This document shows positions 45,588-53,547 of a stretch of DNA of 64,000 bases, piece after piece (the first letter of the stretch is position 1; each line of letters begins with the position of its first letter). The position numbers and the translations under genes were made by a program. This DNA comes from Pseudomonadota bacterium. Its GTDB lineage: Bacteria > Pseudomonadota > Alphaproteobacteria > Puniceispirillales > Puniceispirillaceae. The DNA lies in contig JAQCEA010000004.1 in the NCBI GenBank assembly GCA_027620495.1, positions 62,001 to 126,000 on the forward strand, read 5' to 3'. The notes below the pieces were generated by a model, which saw only the letters and a program-made list of their open reading frames with translations, did not search any database and was not told the origin of the DNA.

Positions 45588-46746
45588 GGTCGCACCAGTG
45601 GCATCGGTACAAAACCCGAGTATCGAAAAACCAAATATACTTGTGTTTCGGGATAAATTGTTATTGCCAAGCGAGGGGTTTATCAAAACCCATTACACCG
45701 CTTTTGACTCGGCAAATCTGGTCTATCTGGCTAGCCAATTTGGCTGGCGCGCCGCTGAATTAGATGGGCAAAGGATGGCAACAGCATCTGGTGCGCTGCA
45801 ACGGTTTTTATTCAAACAAACTGGCCACACGCCGCGGCTGGCTGATTTGCGCCGATTGGCACCACAATCTGTGCATGCACATTTTGGTCGGGGTGGGGCG
45901 TTGGCATTGCCGCTGGCCCAGGCACTAGGCGTGCCACTTTATGTGACATTTCATGGGGGCGATGCCACCAAAGAAACACACCGCCGCCGCCGATTAATAC
46001 CGACAATTTACCAGCGGCGCCTGTCTCAATTGCAAGCCTATGCCAGCGGATTTTTGTGCGTGTCACAATTTGTTGCTGACCGTCTGGCCGCACAAGGCTT
46101 TCCAAAATCCAAACTCATCACGCATTATATTGGTATTGATCTGGCCCAAATGACGCCGCCACATCAACGCAACGGACGGCTTTTATTTATTGGCCGCCTT
46201 GTCGATAAAAAAGGGGTGGATATTTTGCTGGCGGCAATGCGGCGCTTGCAAACTGCGCAAACTGCGCAAAATGTGAAAATGCCGAATATGAAAATGCCGG
46301 GTCTTGACATAGCTGGTGCGGGGCCGCTGGAAAATGAATTGCGCGCACAAGCGGCTGATTTGCCATCTGTCAGGTTTTTAGGGTGGCAAACACCGCAACA
46401 GCTGGCAACGATTATGCGCACGGCGCAAGCGGTTGTCGTGCCAAGCCGGATAGCGGCAGATGGCGATTGTGAGGGGTTGCCTACGGTTGTTCTGGAATCC
46501 ATCCGGGCAGGTCTGCCCGTTGTTGCAACCAACCATGCTGGCATTCCAGAAATTATTCGTGATCAAGAGACCGGGTTTTTGGTGCCGGAAAATGATCCTG
46601 ATGCACTGGCCGCGGCGTTGTCAGCGGTGATGCAACCGGGCGATCATATCCAGCAAATGGTGGTCAATGCACAAGCCCGCCTGCAACAAAATTTCAATGC
46701 CGCCATTCAATCTGAAAAGCTGCAACGCCGCCTTCTTGGCCGCTAG
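45580..46746 (+). CDS. GT4-family glycosyltransferase with in-frame repeat insertion
   Basis: A protein of about 388 residues of the GT-B fold. The N-terminal acceptor half contains VHAHFGRGGALALPLAQALGVPLYVTFHGGD, and the C-terminal half GRLLFIGRLVDKKGVDILLAAM and the sugar-nucleotide-binding EGLPTVVLESIRAGLPVVATNHAGIPEII (E-x7-E). Such enzymes build surface polysaccharide. Between the two, at about residues 224-241, lies the low-complexity segment TAQTAQNVKMPNMKMPG, which is encoded by tandem repeats and absent from ordinary relatives. The ATG at 45580 has GAGG 6 nt upstream and overlaps the Lrp stop by 8 nt. Confidence 0.85.
   Translation: MPEVAPVASVQNPSIEKPNILVFRDKLLLPSEGFIKTHYTAFDSANLVYLASQFGWRAAELDGQRMATASGALQRFLFKQTGHTPRLADLRRLAPQSVHAHFGRGGALALPLAQALGVPLYVTFHGGDATKETHRRRRLIPTIYQRRLSQLQAYASGFLCVSQFVADRLAAQGFPKSKLITHYIGIDLAQMTPPHQRNGRLLFIGRLVDKKGVDILLAAMRRLQTAQTAQNVKMPNMKMPGLDIAGAGPLENELRAQAADLPSVRFLGWQTPQQLATIMRTAQAVVVPSRIAADGDCEGLPTVVLESIRAGLPVVATNHAGIPEIIRDQETGFLVPENDPDALAAALSAVMQPGDHIQQMVVNAQARLQQNFNAAIQSEKLQRRLLGR
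46248..46299. repeat. tandem repeats inside the GT4 gene
   Basis: Two 9-nt GCAAACTGC units (46248-46265) are followed by two 15-nt units AATGTGAAAATGCCG (46270-46284) and AATATGAAAATGCCG (46285-46299). All are multiples of three and keep the frame. The TATGAAAATGCCGG stretch differs by about one position from the TATGAATTTTGCCGG core of the array at 6014. Confidence 0.85.
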
Positions 46747-46790
46747 CAGGTTACGACATTGCCGCATTTGGTCGTGGCCAGGCGATATGG

Positions 46791-48221
46791 CTACAGGGTG
46801 ATATGCACCGATTTCACCTCGCTATACGCATCCAGCGTATAGAGTGAATTTTCCCGCCCAAAGCCAGATTGTTTGGCCCCGCCAAACGGCAATCCGGGCG
46901 GCAATATATTAAAACTATTGACCCAGACATTGCCTGATACAAGCGCATCGGCCACCCGGTGCGCCCGCGACAGATCCGCTGTCATCACCCCGGCGCCCAA
47001 ACCAAATTCGGTGCTATTGGCGCGGTCAATGGCGTCTTGTTCATCATCAAAAACCAGCACTGACATCACCGGGCCGAAAATTTCTTCGCGTGTTATCCGC
47101 ATCGAATCATGACAATTTGTCATAATGGTAGGCGTCATAAAATTTCCGTTTTCAAACCCCTGCGGATGGATTTGTGTGCCGCCGGTGGCAATTTGTGCGC
47201 CTTCGTCAACGCCAATTTGCACATAGTCCAAAACCTTGGATAGATGCGCGGCTGAAATCAATGCGCCCATATGCACATCAGCTGCCATGGGGTCGCCAAC
47301 AACCATTTGTTCGGCTTTTTCCACCATGGCGGCGATAAATTTGTCGGCAATCGAGCGCTGGACAAAGACCCTTGTCGCATTTGAACAGACCTCGCCAGCT
47401 GTGTAAAAATTGGCATTTAAAGCGGTTTCCACCGCCACATCAAAATCGCAATCATCAAATACCAACAAGGCTGATTTTCCACCAAGCTCAAGGGTGATTT
47501 TTTTCAACGTGTTGGCGGATTGCGACATGATCAGCTTGCCCGTATCAACACCGCCGGTCAGAGAAATTTTAGCAATGCCCGGATGTTCACAAATCGCCCG
47601 GCCAATCTCATATGTGCCATGGATAATCTGAAACAAACCTGATGGTAGCCCGGCATCGGCCAGAATCTCGGCAACCTTGTGGGCCACCAAAGGTGTCATT
47701 TCAGACGGTTTCAAAATAAATGCATTGCCAGCGGCCAGTGCTGGTGCGGACTTCCAGCAGGCGATCTGCATCGGATAGTTCCACGCCCCAATGCCAGCAC
47801 ACACGCCAAGCGGCACCCGGCTGGTATAGCTAATCGCCCCGTCCCATTTATTATAGTCGCCTGTTTGCGTGGTGATGGCCGCGGCAAAAAAATCAAAGGC
47901 ATCGGTACCAGATGGCACATCGGCGCTTTCAGCTTCGGTATATAATTTGCCAACGTCCATGACTTCAAGACGGGCCAGTTCTGCATTTGCCTCGCGCATC
48001 AATGCGGCGGCACGGTGCAGAATACGGGCCCGTGCCAATGGTTCATATGCCGCCCAACTGCGCTGGGCAATGGCGGCAACAGCCACCGCCTCATCCAGCA
48101 TTTCTTTTGTGGCTGGTTCAATTTTTGCAACAACCTCGCCGGTTGCTGGGTAAATTTTTTCAATGGCCGGTAGCGGGCTGGTAACCGGTTTTCCGCCGAT
48201 CAGAGACTGGCAAATTTGCAT
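46791..48221 (-). CDS. betB: betaine-aldehyde dehydrogenase
   Basis: A protein of about 476 residues. Motifs include GVCAGIGAWNYPMQIACWKSAPALA, the coenzyme loop LTGGVDTGK, LELGGKSALLVFDD, the catalytic Cys in GEVCSNATRVFV and the tail PFGGAKQSGFGREN. These match BetB, which oxidises betaine aldehyde to glycine betaine with NAD+. The start at 48221 has GAGG about 9 nt upstream, and an ATG at 48239 would add six residues. No choline dehydrogenase is adjacent. A divergent class II aldolase gene lies 257 bp away. Confidence 0.9.
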   Translation of the reverse strand: MQICQSLIGGKPVTSPLPAIEKIYPATGEVVAKIEPATKEMLDEAVAVAAIAQRSWAAYEPLARARILHRAAALMREANAELARLEVMDVGKLYTEAESADVPSGTDAFDFFAAAITTQTGDYNKWDGAISYTSRVPLGVCAGIGAWNYPMQIACWKSAPALAAGNAFILKPSEMTPLVAHKVAEILADAGLPSGLFQIIHGTYEIGRAICEHPGIAKISLTGGVDTGKLIMSQSANTLKKITLELGGKSALLVFDDCDFDVAVETALNANFYTAGEVCSNATRVFVQRSIADKFIAAMVEKAEQMVVGDPMAADVHMGALISAAHLSKVLDYVQIGVDEGAQIATGGTQIHPQGFENGNFMTPTIMTNCHDSMRITREEIFGPVMSVLVFDDEQDAIDRANSTEFGLGAGVMTADLSRAHRVADALVSGNVWVNSFNILPPGLPFGGAKQSGFGRENSLYTLDAYSEVKSVHITL

Positions 48222-48477
48222 CGGACTAAACCTCGTCATGGTTGATGGTGGTATCGTTGGTGAAAGCGTGGCATATGCCTCTTCAGCACCTTATACAACC
48301 TAGCCTAAAAACAGAATGATGAAAAAATCATTTGCACAATTACCGGGGTGTCATGCACAGTTTTCCTAAAGATGTATAAGGCAATTTTTTTGAACAGGCG
48401 CGTTTCTAGAGAATTTTGCTAGCCTTGTGGATAGCGGCGAACTGGTGTGGCTGAAATAACATAAACTGGGGGGTGTG

Positions 48478-49212
48478 ATGTCTGAAATCATAGTTGATCT
48501 TGATGAAGCGCGGCGTGATTTGGCGGCGGTATTTCGTTGGACCGCGCGCGAATCGATGCATGAGGGCATTGCCAATCACTTTTCCTATGCGGTATCGGAT
48601 GACGGCCAGCAATTTTTAATGAATCCTTATGGGGTGCATTTTTCGCGGATGAAGGCCAGTGATTTATTGTTGCTCGACGCGCGCAAAACACCGGATGATT
48701 ACGGTGAAAATATCGACCCGACAGCGTGGTGGATCCATGGCGCCATGCACCGCAATAACCCGCAGGCACGTTGCATTGTCCATCTTCATTCAAAATATGC
48801 CACGGCGTTGAGCGCGCTCAAAGACCCGTCTTTGCCAGCTGTCGATCAGACCACTTGCCGGTTTCATAACCGCGTTGCCATCGATACTGGATTTGATGGT
48901 ATGGGGTTGGATGATGAAGCCGAACGGCTGTCGAAATGTCTTGGTAATAAACATATGATGATGATGGGTAATCATGGGTTTTTAAGTGTGGGCGAGACGC
49001 CAGCTTTGGCGTTTGATCTTGCCTATCATTATGAACGTGGTTGCCGCACCTACATCACGGCTCTATCGACCGGGGCACCATTATCATTTTTGCCTGACAA
49101 TGTTGCCGAAAAGACCGCCTGTCAATGGGAGCAATATGACAAGGCCGTTGGCAAACATCTGGCGGCAATTCGCACGATTCTTGATGAAGATGAGCCTGAA
49201 TATCGCCATTAA
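48478..49212 (+). CDS. class II aldolase/adducin-family protein
   Basis: A 244-residue protein of the class II aldolase/adducin family, zinc enzymes that cleave or epimerise sugar phosphates or related aldols. Visible features are EGIANHFSYAV, the zinc His pair in CIVHLHSKYATALSAL, a third His in MMMMGNHGFLSVGET, and the AYHYERGCRTYI helix. It is not the fuculose or ribulose subtype by eye. The Zn-binding family also includes decarboxylase-like and dehydratase members. GGGGGG lies about 6 nt before the ATG at 48478. Its place between betB and the betaine importer suggests a part in quaternary-amine or C-C bond chemistry, unproven. Confidence 0.82.
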   Translation: MSEIIVDLDEARRDLAAVFRWTARESMHEGIANHFSYAVSDDGQQFLMNPYGVHFSRMKASDLLLLDARKTPDDYGENIDPTAWWIHGAMHRNNPQARCIVHLHSKYATALSALKDPSLPAVDQTTCRFHNRVAIDTGFDGMGLDDEAERLSKCLGNKHMMMMGNHGFLSVGETPALAFDLAYHYERGCRTYITALSTGAPLSFLPDNVAEKTACQWEQYDKAVGKHLAAIRTILDEDEPEYRH

Positions 49213-49554
49213 TTCAGACGCCATATATGCCATTATTTACGGCCCAATATTTAAGGCCCATTATTTATGGCAAAATAGATGTCGGGCCCGATAAAAGAAG
49301 CACCGCCCCAAGCTGTCTTCGGTAAAGCTGAACACCGTCTTTGTTATAGAGGTTGTGACGATTACAATCACCAATAGAAAAATCAACCGCTGAATATAAA
49401 AATTTTGTCCGTATTTTCCAAAAAATGTCGATTTTGAGGCATTAAGACTGGATATCGACCCCTAACGTTGGCATGATAATAATGATTATGAATCAGATCC
49501 AACTGATTTTCGAATTGGTTAAAATTCAAAATTAACTTTAGGGAGAGGTATCCT
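49213..49554. other. 342-bp AT-rich intergenic region before the betaine transporter operon
   Basis: No gene is supportable here. It begins with a short tandem array (49227-49268) and ends with the ribosome-binding site GGGAGAGG of the binding-protein gene. The stretch from about 49380 is notably AT-rich (for example TGATAATAATGATTATGAATC), consistent with a promoter and regulator-binding region for a highly expressed osmolyte transporter, but no specific operator can be named. Confidence 0.6.
49227..49268. repeat. 14-bp tandem repeat, three copies
   Basis: Three units, ATGCCATTATTTAC, GGCCCAATATTTAA and GGCCCATTATTTAT, run directly after the class II aldolase gene and continue into GGCAAAATAG. 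The CAAAATAG end resembles the unit at 31695. Confidence 0.75.
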
Positions 49555-50559
49555 ATGAAGAAATTACTGATCTCGGCAGCGATTGTTGCCGGAGCAGCCT
49601 TTGGCATCAGCGGACAGGCGCAAGCCGCGTGCGGTGAATTCAAAATGTCAGACATGAGCTGGCCGTCAGCCACCTTGATGGCGAATGTGGACAAAATCAT
49701 CCTGGAAGAAGGCTATGGCTGTACCATTGAATTGATTCCAGGCGCGACAACAGCCACTTTTGCCACTATGAATGAAAAAGGTGAGCCTCATGTAGCGGCT
49801 GAATTATGGACAAACGCAGTCTCTGTTGAGCTTCAAAAGGCAATGGATGAAGGGCGTCTTCATTCAGCTATCAAGGGACCAATTACGGAACTTGGCGAAG
49901 GCTGGTGGGTAACACCAGAAACCCTGCAGCGTAACCCAGAGTTTAAGACAGTTATGGATATTTTGAAACGTCCAGACCTGTTTCCATACAAAGAAGACCC
50001 ATCAAAAGGCGCCTTCATTGGCTGTCCAGCTGGCTGGGGTTGCCAATTGGCCAACCAGCAGCTCTTTAAGGCCTTTGAAATGGAGAAAAAAGGTTGGGTT
50101 CTCGTTGATCCAGGTTCTCAAGCAGGGTTAGATGCGTCGATGGCGCAAGCTGCTCAGCGTGGAGATAACTGGCTTGGTTATTACTGGGCGCCAACAGCGC
50201 CAATTGGCAAGTATGAGATGCAGCTTATGGATTTTGGGGTGCCTTATGCAGGTGCTGAAAACTGGGATAATTGTATTGCGGTAGGTCCAGAAAAATGTGG
50301 GGATCCAAAGCCGTCTGCATGGACAGAATCTGTTGTTCAAACAGTCGTCACATCTGAAATCAACGCCATGCCAGATTTGATGGCATATTTTGGAAAGCGT
50401 ATTTATCCGGGTCCAATCATGAATGGCATGCTGGTGTACATGGAAGACAACCAAGCAACTGGTCCTGACGCGGCTCTGGAATTCCTAGAAAAGCATGAAG
50501 ACATTTGGACCAAGTGGGTGTCTGCAGATGTCGCCGCGAAAGTAAAAAAATCACTGTAA
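49555..50559 (+). CDS. proX: glycine betaine/quaternary-amine ABC transporter, substrate-binding protein
   Basis: A 334-residue periplasmic binding protein with a signal peptide (about 1-24, ending QAQA). The type II OpuAC/ProX fold is indicated by DMSWPSATLMANVDKIILEEGYGCTIELIPG, EGWWVTPETLQRNPEF and GWGCQLANQQLFKAFEM, with several Trp and Tyr (NWLGYYWAPTAP) suitable for a quaternary-ammonium cage. The strong GGGAGAGG sits 8 nt upstream. Codon choice looks slightly more AT-ending than in its neighbours, perhaps due to high expression. The symbol is by family only, and carnitine, choline or DMSP are possible ligands. Confidence 0.88.
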   Translation: MKKLLISAAIVAGAAFGISGQAQAACGEFKMSDMSWPSATLMANVDKIILEEGYGCTIELIPGATTATFATMNEKGEPHVAAELWTNAVSVELQKAMDEGRLHSAIKGPITELGEGWWVTPETLQRNPEFKTVMDILKRPDLFPYKEDPSKGAFIGCPAGWGCQLANQQLFKAFEMEKKGWVLVDPGSQAGLDASMAQAAQRGDNWLGYYWAPTAPIGKYEMQLMDFGVPYAGAENWDNCIAVGPEKCGDPKPSAWTESVVQTVVTSEINAMPDLMAYFGKRIYPGPIMNGMLVYMEDNQATGPDAALEFLEKHEDIWTKWVSADVAAKVKKSL

Positions 50560-50575
50560 AATAAAAAAACAAACG

Positions 50576-50599
50576 GCATGACCCTGAATTGGGTCATGC
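50576..50599 (+). promoter_or_regulatory. intercistronic hairpin after proX
   Basis: GCATGACCC at 50576-50584 pairs perfectly with GGGTCATGC at 50591-50599 over a 6-nt loop, 17 bp after the proX stop and before the permease. The stem is not followed by a T run, so it is likely an mRNA-stability or partial attenuation element that keeps binding-protein levels above permease levels, as is common in ABC operons (inference). Confidence 0.6.
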
Positions 50600-50622
50600 T
50601 ATGCATTTATTGGGGGGTGATT

Positions 50623-51516
50623 ATGCTTGAGTTTTTTACCGAATTCCCGGATATGTCACGCCGCGATTTGCGAGATTTTAAGCTGGCTGTCGATGCGGCA
50701 TTTCGTGATTTTTCGCGTGCCAACGGGGAAGCTATTGAAGGTTTTTTCGATCCCCTGCTGTGGTTTTTGATTTGGCTTGAAAAGCTGTTGGTGGCCACGC
50801 CTTGGCCAATTATTTTAATCGTCGTTGCCGGGTTGGCCTATCTTGGGTCGCGAAGCTGGAAACTGGCTGTTGGGTCAATGTTGAGCTTTGCGTTGATTGG
50901 CTATTTCGGGATGTGGGAAGACACCATGTCGACCATCGCGTTGATTTCGGTTGCGACGTTGCTATGTGTTGCGATCGGTATGCCGCTTGGTATTTGGATG
51001 GCAAAATCCGACCGCGTGCAATCTGTGATCACGCCTATTTTGGATGTGATGCAGACCATTCCAATTTTTGTCTATCTTCTTCCGGTTTTGATGTTGCTGG
51101 GTATCGGCAAAGTACCCGGGCTGATTGCTGTTTGTGTTTACGCGATGCCGCCAATGGTGCGCCTCACCAACCTTGGCATCCGTCTTGTTGATAAAGATGT
51201 GCTAGAAGCCGCCAATGCTTTTGGGGCAAATGATAAACAAAAGCTTTTTGGGGTGCAGATCCCCCTCGCTCTGCCGAATATTTTTGCCGGCATTAACCAG
51301 ACAATCATGATGGCACTGGCCATGGTGGTGATTGCCTCTATGATTGGGGTGCGCGGGCTTGGTATTCCTGTGTTGCAAGCCATTCAAAACCAATATTTGG
51401 CGCTTGGTTTCATGAATGGTTTGGCGATTGTTGGGCTGGCCATCATTTTTGACCGGGTGTCCCAGAAATACGGCAAGCGGTTGCAGGAGCACCGCGGAGG
51501 GCATGATCATGGCTGA
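50623..51516 (+). CDS. proW: glycine betaine/quaternary-amine ABC transporter, permease
   Basis: A 297-residue inner-membrane protein with about six to seven TM segments. The binding-protein-dependent transport motif is EAANAFGANDKQKLFGVQIPLALPNIFAGINQTIMMALAMVVIASMIG, and the C-terminal FMNGLAIVGLAIIFDRVSQKYGKRLQEH is typical of ProW. The ATG at 50623 has GGGGGG about 6 nt upstream and is preferred over earlier in-frame starts. The stop is overlapped by the ATPase start (8 nt). Confidence 0.92.
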   Translation: MLEFFTEFPDMSRRDLRDFKLAVDAAFRDFSRANGEAIEGFFDPLLWFLIWLEKLLVATPWPIILIVVAGLAYLGSRSWKLAVGSMLSFALIGYFGMWEDTMSTIALISVATLLCVAIGMPLGIWMAKSDRVQSVITPILDVMQTIPIFVYLLPVLMLLGIGKVPGLIAVCVYAMPPMVRLTNLGIRLVDKDVLEAANAFGANDKQKLFGVQIPLALPNIFAGINQTIMMALAMVVIASMIGVRGLGIPVLQAIQNQYLALGFMNGLAIVGLAIIFDRVSQKYGKRLQEHRGGHDHG

Positions 51517-52555
51517 CGCCAAAATTAAAATTAAAAATCTGTATAAAATTTTTGGCAACAAGCCGGATCAAATCATGCCTCTGGTTCGCCAAGGCGTGTC
51601 AAAGCAAGAACTGCTAGATGAGCATAAGCATGTTTTAGGCTTGTCTGATATCAACATCGACATCCCGGCAAAGCGCATTCATGTAATCATGGGCCTGTCT
51701 GGATCGGGCAAATCAACCTTGATCCGGCATATCAATCGTTTGATAGAGCCAACAGATGGCCATGTGATTATTGATGGCGATGATGTGATGCAGATGTCGT
51801 CAGATGAATTGATGCATTTCCGTCGGTTCAAAGCGTCAATGGTGTTCCAGAAATTTGCTTTGTTGCCGCATCGTACGGTGGCACAGAATGCGGCCTATGG
51901 ATTGACCATTCAGGGCGTTGATGAAGGCGAAGCTGTCGAACGAAGCCAGCGCTGGCTGGAACGTGTGGGGTTAGGCGGCTTTGAAAAACATTTTCCGGCG
52001 CAACTGTCTGGCGGCATGCAGCAACGTGTTGGGTTGGCACGGGCCTTGGCAACGGATGCCGAAATTCTTTTGATGGACGAGGCGTTTTCCGCACTGGATC
52101 CGCTTATTCGCAATGATATGCAGGGCATTTTGCTCGATTTGCAAAAGGAGCTGCATAAAACCATCGTCTTTATCACCCATGACCTTGATGAAGCATTGCG
52201 GATTGGCGATCAAATTTCGATCCTGCGTGATGGTGCGGTGATTCAAGATGGTGACCCGCAAGATATCATTATGCGGCCAGCAGATGATTATATTTCTGAT
52301 TTTATCAAGGATATTAATCGTGGCCGGGTGATCAAAGTATCGACCCTGATGACAAAAGCGGCCCGTGCATCCGGGCCAAAATTTGAAACCACGGCATTGC
52401 TTGAAGATGTGTTAACCACCTTGAACCAGTCAAAAACGGACAGCGGGGCGGTGGTTGATGGCAAAGGCAAGGTTGTCGGCAAGATCACTATGAAGGATGC
52501 TATTCAGGCGATGGCGCGTCCAAAACGGTTGGAAACCGGGACACGCTACAAGTGA
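51509..52555 (+). CDS. proV: glycine betaine/quaternary-amine ABC transporter, ATPase
   Basis: A 348-residue ATPase. The N-terminal extension (NLYKIFGNKPDQIMPLVRQGVSKQELLDEHKHVLGLSDINIDI) is typical of ProV/OpuAA. Walker A is GLSGSGKST, the Q-loop MVFQKFALLPHRTV, the signature LSGGMQQRVGLARA and Walker B ILLMDEAFSALDPLIR. A short C-terminal CBS-like part (VVDGKGKVVGKITMKDAIQAM) may sense ionic strength. The ATG at 51509 has GGAGG 8 nt upstream and overlaps the permease by ATGGCTGA. It overlaps the downstream dehydrogenase gene by 4 nt. Confidence 0.94.
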   Translation: MADAKIKIKNLYKIFGNKPDQIMPLVRQGVSKQELLDEHKHVLGLSDINIDIPAKRIHVIMGLSGSGKSTLIRHINRLIEPTDGHVIIDGDDVMQMSSDELMHFRRFKASMVFQKFALLPHRTVAQNAAYGLTIQGVDEGEAVERSQRWLERVGLGGFEKHFPAQLSGGMQQRVGLARALATDAEILLMDEAFSALDPLIRNDMQGILLDLQKELHKTIVFITHDLDEALRIGDQISILRDGAVIQDGDPQDIIMRPADDYISDFIKDINRGRVIKVSTLMTKAARASGPKFETTALLEDVLTTLNQSKTDSGAVVDGKGKVVGKITMKDAIQAMARPKRLETGTRYK

Positions 52556-53547
52556 CCAGCGTTACGCTTGAACTAGATGCTATTTACAAGCTTGCCCATG
52601 ACGTGATGCTGGCCAATGGGTGCGACGGAGACAATGCGGCGGCCCTAGCTGATATCATTTGCCGTGCTGAACGTGATGGGTCGCATTCACATGGGCTGTT
52701 CCGTGTGCCGGGATATGTCAAGGCCCTGCGTAGCGGCAAGGTAGATGGCAAAGCCAAACCAACAGTGAAACATCTCACCCCAGCTGTTATTCAGGTTGAT
52801 GGAAACGGTTGTTTTGCGCCGTTGGCACAGGCTGTGGGTTTGCCTTTATTGGCGGATGCCACCAGCAAGATTGGTATCGCCGCATTGTCGCTTGTCGGCA
52901 TCCATCATTTTGCCGCGCTCTGGCCGGAAACTGAATATATGGCGGATCGTGGCTTTGTTGGGCTTGCCTGTACCGCCTATATGCCGATGGTGGCACCAGC
53001 GGGAAGCAAACAGGCCTTGTTTGGTACCAACCCGATCTCATTTGCCTGGCCGCGGCCGGGCCATAGCCCGGTTGTCTATGATATGGCAACAGCGGCAATG
53101 GCCATGGGCGATGTGCAAATTGCCGCGCGTGATGGGCGCGAGGTACCCCTCGGCACCGGGCTTGATGCAGATGGTAATCCCAGCACTGACCCGGCCGCCA
53201 TTGCCAAGGGCGTGCTACTGCCATTTGGCGGCTATAAAGGGTCGGCAATTGCGCTCATGGTTGAATTGCTGGCGGCTGGTTTGACCGGCGAGCAGTTTAG
53301 CTATGAAGCACGCGAAACCGATAATAAAGATGGCGGTCCGCCGCGTGGCGGCGAAATGATTATCGGCATGTCCCCCGATATCATCGCCGGGGCAAATTGG
53401 CAGGATCATGTTGAGTCATTTATGCAGAAAATGACAAGCCTTGATGGGGTGCGCATGCCGGGGGCGCGCCGCCATAAAAACCGACTAGATACCGGCCCGC
53501 GCCAGATCAATGCGGCGCTTGTTGATACCATCAAAGCGCTGTTGTAA
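52552..53547 (+). CDS. Ldh-family NAD(P)-dependent oxidoreductase (malate/ureidoglycolate/Pip2C-reductase type)
   Basis: A 331-residue enzyme of the LDH2/MDH2 family. Characteristic segments are DGSHSHGLFRVPGYV (substrate-site SHG), ALFGTNPISFAWPRP, DMATAAMAMGDVQIAARDG and LLPFGGYKGSAIALMVELLAAGL. Members include delta1-piperideine-2-carboxylate/pyrroline-2-carboxylate reductase (DpkA), ureidoglycolate dehydrogenase and malate dehydrogenases. Translation starts with GTG at 52552, overlapping the ATPase stop (GTGA), so it is made together with the betaine importer. An imino-acid or proline-betaine-type substrate would fit, but this is only inferred. Its 3' end overlaps the convergent CoA-synthetase gene by 17 bp. 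Confidence 0.83.
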   Translation: MTSVTLELDAIYKLAHDVMLANGCDGDNAAALADIICRAERDGSHSHGLFRVPGYVKALRSGKVDGKAKPTVKHLTPAVIQVDGNGCFAPLAQAVGLPLLADATSKIGIAALSLVGIHHFAALWPETEYMADRGFVGLACTAYMPMVAPAGSKQALFGTNPISFAWPRPGHSPVVYDMATAAMAMGDVQIAARDGREVPLGTGLDADGNPSTDPAAIAKGVLLPFGGYKGSAIALMVELLAAGLTGEQFSYEARETDNKDGGPPRGGEMIIGMSPDIIAGANWQDHVESFMQKMTSLDGVRMPGARRHKNRLDTGPRQINAALVDTIKALL

